A DNA stretch of 64,000 nucleotides from Burkholderiales bacterium. Its GTDB lineage: Bacteria > Pseudomonadota > Gammaproteobacteria > Burkholderiales > Burkholderiaceae_C. The stretch covers positions 1-64,000 of the forward strand of contig JACRAY010000026.1 in the NCBI GenBank assembly GCA_016213325.1, written 5' to 3'. A model generated the notes under the pieces. It saw only the letters and a list, made by a program, of their open reading frames with translations. It made no database searches and was not told the origin of the DNA. Below, one piece after another: positions 63,037 through 64,000 of the stretch. How positions within the stretch are numbered: the first letter of the stretch is position 1; every line of letters begins with the position of its first letter. The position numbers and the translations under genes were made by a program.

Positions 63037-64000
63037 CCGCTGCCGCCCACGCCTACGACCGCAGGCTGGTCGGCTGGCTGTCGCTCGCGCAGCTGATCAC
63101 GTGGGGCAGCGTGTTCTACACCTTCGCGCTGCTGCTCGAGCCGGTCGAGCGCGATTTGGGCCTGACGCGCGCGCAGACCTCGCTGGCGTTCAGCCTCGCC
63201 CTGCTGGCCGAAGGCGCGCTCGCCTTCTTCGTCGGGCGCTGGATCGACCGCGGCCACGAGCGCGCCGTGATGACGGGCGGCTCGGTGGTGATCGCACTGG
63301 GGCTCGCCGCGCACAGCCAGGTGACCAGCGCCGCGGGCTTCTACGCGGTGTGGCTGGTGCTGGGCTGCGCGCTGTCGGCCACGCTCTACAGCCCGGTGTT
63401 CGCGGTGGTCACACGCCGCTTCCCCACTGCGTTCCGCCGCGCCATCATCACGCTGACCTTCCTGGGCGGGCTGGCCAGCACGGTGTTCATCCCGCTGTCG
63501 GCCTGGCTGATTTCGCAGCTGGGCTGGCGGCATGCGCTGCTGGTGCTGGCCGCCATCCACGTGCTGGTGTGCGTGCCGCTGCATGCGGTGTTGCTGCGCG
63601 GGGCGCCGCCCGGCGTGGCCCGGTCGGGCGAGCACGTGGCCTCGCCGGCGGTGCTGGTGCGCAGCGCGCCCTTCCTCTTCATCGGTGTATTCGTGGTGGG
63701 CTTCATGGGCATCACCGCGGCGCTGCCGCCGCACATGATCAGCCTGCTGCGCGAAAGCGGGCTGGGTGAGGCCTGGGTCATCGCCATCCCGGCCAGCATC
63801 GGCGCGATCCAGGTGGTGGGCCGGCTCATCCTGTTCTTCTTCGAGCACCACTTCGACCTGCACCTGGCCAACCGGCTGATCCCGTGGCTCATCCCGCTGG
63901 GGCTGGCGGTGTTGCTGGCGGGTGCAGCCCACCCGGCGGTGGCGATCGTGTTCGTGGTGCTCTACGGCCTGGGCAACGGCATGATGACCATCGTGAAGGG
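63033..64000 (+). CDS. MFS transporter (3' end beyond window)
   Basis: The frame opens at ATG 63033 in an ATGA overlap with the YfiR stop and stays open to the window end (322 codons). It begins TAAAHAYDRRLVGWLSLAQLITWGSVFYTFALLLEPVERDLGLTRAQ, a monocarboxylate/oxalate-formate-type MFS start. At least ten helices and the loop FVGRWIDRGHERAVMTGG are visible. The substrate is unknown. It appears to be the third member of a TonB receptor-YfiR-MFS transcript. Confidence 0.88.
   Translation, partial: MTAAAHAYDRRLVGWLSLAQLITWGSVFYTFALLLEPVERDLGLTRAQTSLAFSLALLAEGALAFFVGRWIDRGHERAVMTGGSVVIALGLAAHSQVTSAAGFYAVWLVLGCALSATLYSPVFAVVTRRFPTAFRRAIITLTFLGGLASTVFIPLSAWLISQLGWRHALLVLAAIHVLVCVPLHAVLLRGAPPGVARSGEHVASPAVLVRSAPFLFIGVFVVGFMGITAALPPHMISLLRESGLGEAWVIAIPASIGAIQVVGRLILFFFEHHFDLHLANRLIPWLIPLGLAVLLAGAAHPAVAIVFVVLYGLGNGMMTIVK

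Overview
The window is about 64 kb of high-GC, densely packed bacterial chromosome. Gene content and style point to a betaproteobacterium of the order Burkholderiales, probably a Comamonadaceae relative (Ramlibacter or Variovorax type). The supporting evidence is an ssb with a DDDIPF tail, the lplT/alr/radA/ilvE-zf-CHCC gene set, a torF-glnK-amtB unit behind a sigma-54 promoter, an hpa meta-cleavage operon and many ATGA/GTGA stop-start overlaps. The genus is an inference and was not tested. No tRNA, rRNA, CRISPR array, insertion sequence or prophage was recognised, and no gene-free stretch exceeds about 230 bases.

Layout. 1-5.5 kb: the 3' part of mnmA, a cNMP-binding/thioredoxin-reductase-like fusion, and the minus-strand unit MFS-ssb-membrane protein-DUF1697. 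5.5-9 kb: an orphan LolD-like ATPase with degenerate motifs, a single-domain response regulator, and an SDR/QueA-like pair divergent from an XRE-cupin regulator. 9-15 kb: uvrA, a START-like exported protein, a thioesterase, pyrF and a DMT exporter. 15-20 kb: secreted and surface proteins (YHYH lipoprotein, EF-hand-like protein, serralysin-like metalloprotease, small lipoprotein), a glyoxalase-II-like hydrolase and an M48 peptidase. 20-29.4 kb: AmpG, an acyl-CoA ligase, an OmpR/EnvZ-type two-component system, and an SDR/carboxymuconolactone decarboxylase/YbfB-MFS unit with a divergent LysR regulator. 29.4-33.3 kb: waaF, a zf-CHCC protein, ilvE, a membrane protein and radA.

33.4-41.4 kb is a collinear homoprotocatechuate (3,4-dihydroxyphenylacetate) meta-cleavage operon: hpaR, hpaG1, hpaG2, hpaE, hpaD, hpaF, hpaH, hpaI, followed by a class II aldolase and a ketopantoate-reductase-like gene. 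Together the hpa enzymes would take homoprotocatechuate through ring cleavage, oxidation, decarboxylation/isomerisation, hydration and aldol cleavage to pyruvate and succinic semialdehyde. The HpaBC hydroxylase and a transporter are not here. 41.4-49.5 kb: a REP-like doublet, DAHP synthase, a FitAB-like toxin-antitoxin pair, two EamA transporters, alr, lplT, a Cys-type glutathione peroxidase, a ParE/RHH toxin-antitoxin pair with a clear operator, and a YafY/WYL regulator. 49.5-54.4 kb: glcF-glcE without glcD, an SMP-30 lactonase/aldose-epimerase pair, and an orphan pseudo-histidine-kinase. 54.4-57.2 kb: torF-glnK-amtB with a sigma-54 promoter, an NtrC site and a terminator. 57.2-64 kb: comM, an ECF42-type sigma factor with its DGPF/YCII partner and a matching promoter, then a TonB receptor, a YfiR protein and an MFS transporter cut by the window end.

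The region is mostly ordinary chromosome. The points that deserve follow-up are the three 22-bp-spaced repeats before the serralysin gene, the degenerate LolD and histidine-kinase paralogs, the SDR/QueA-like cassette with its antisense overlap, the regulatory palindromes (HpaR, ParDE-like, YafY), the ECF42 promoter, and dispersed palindromes that supply the stop or start regions of host genes.
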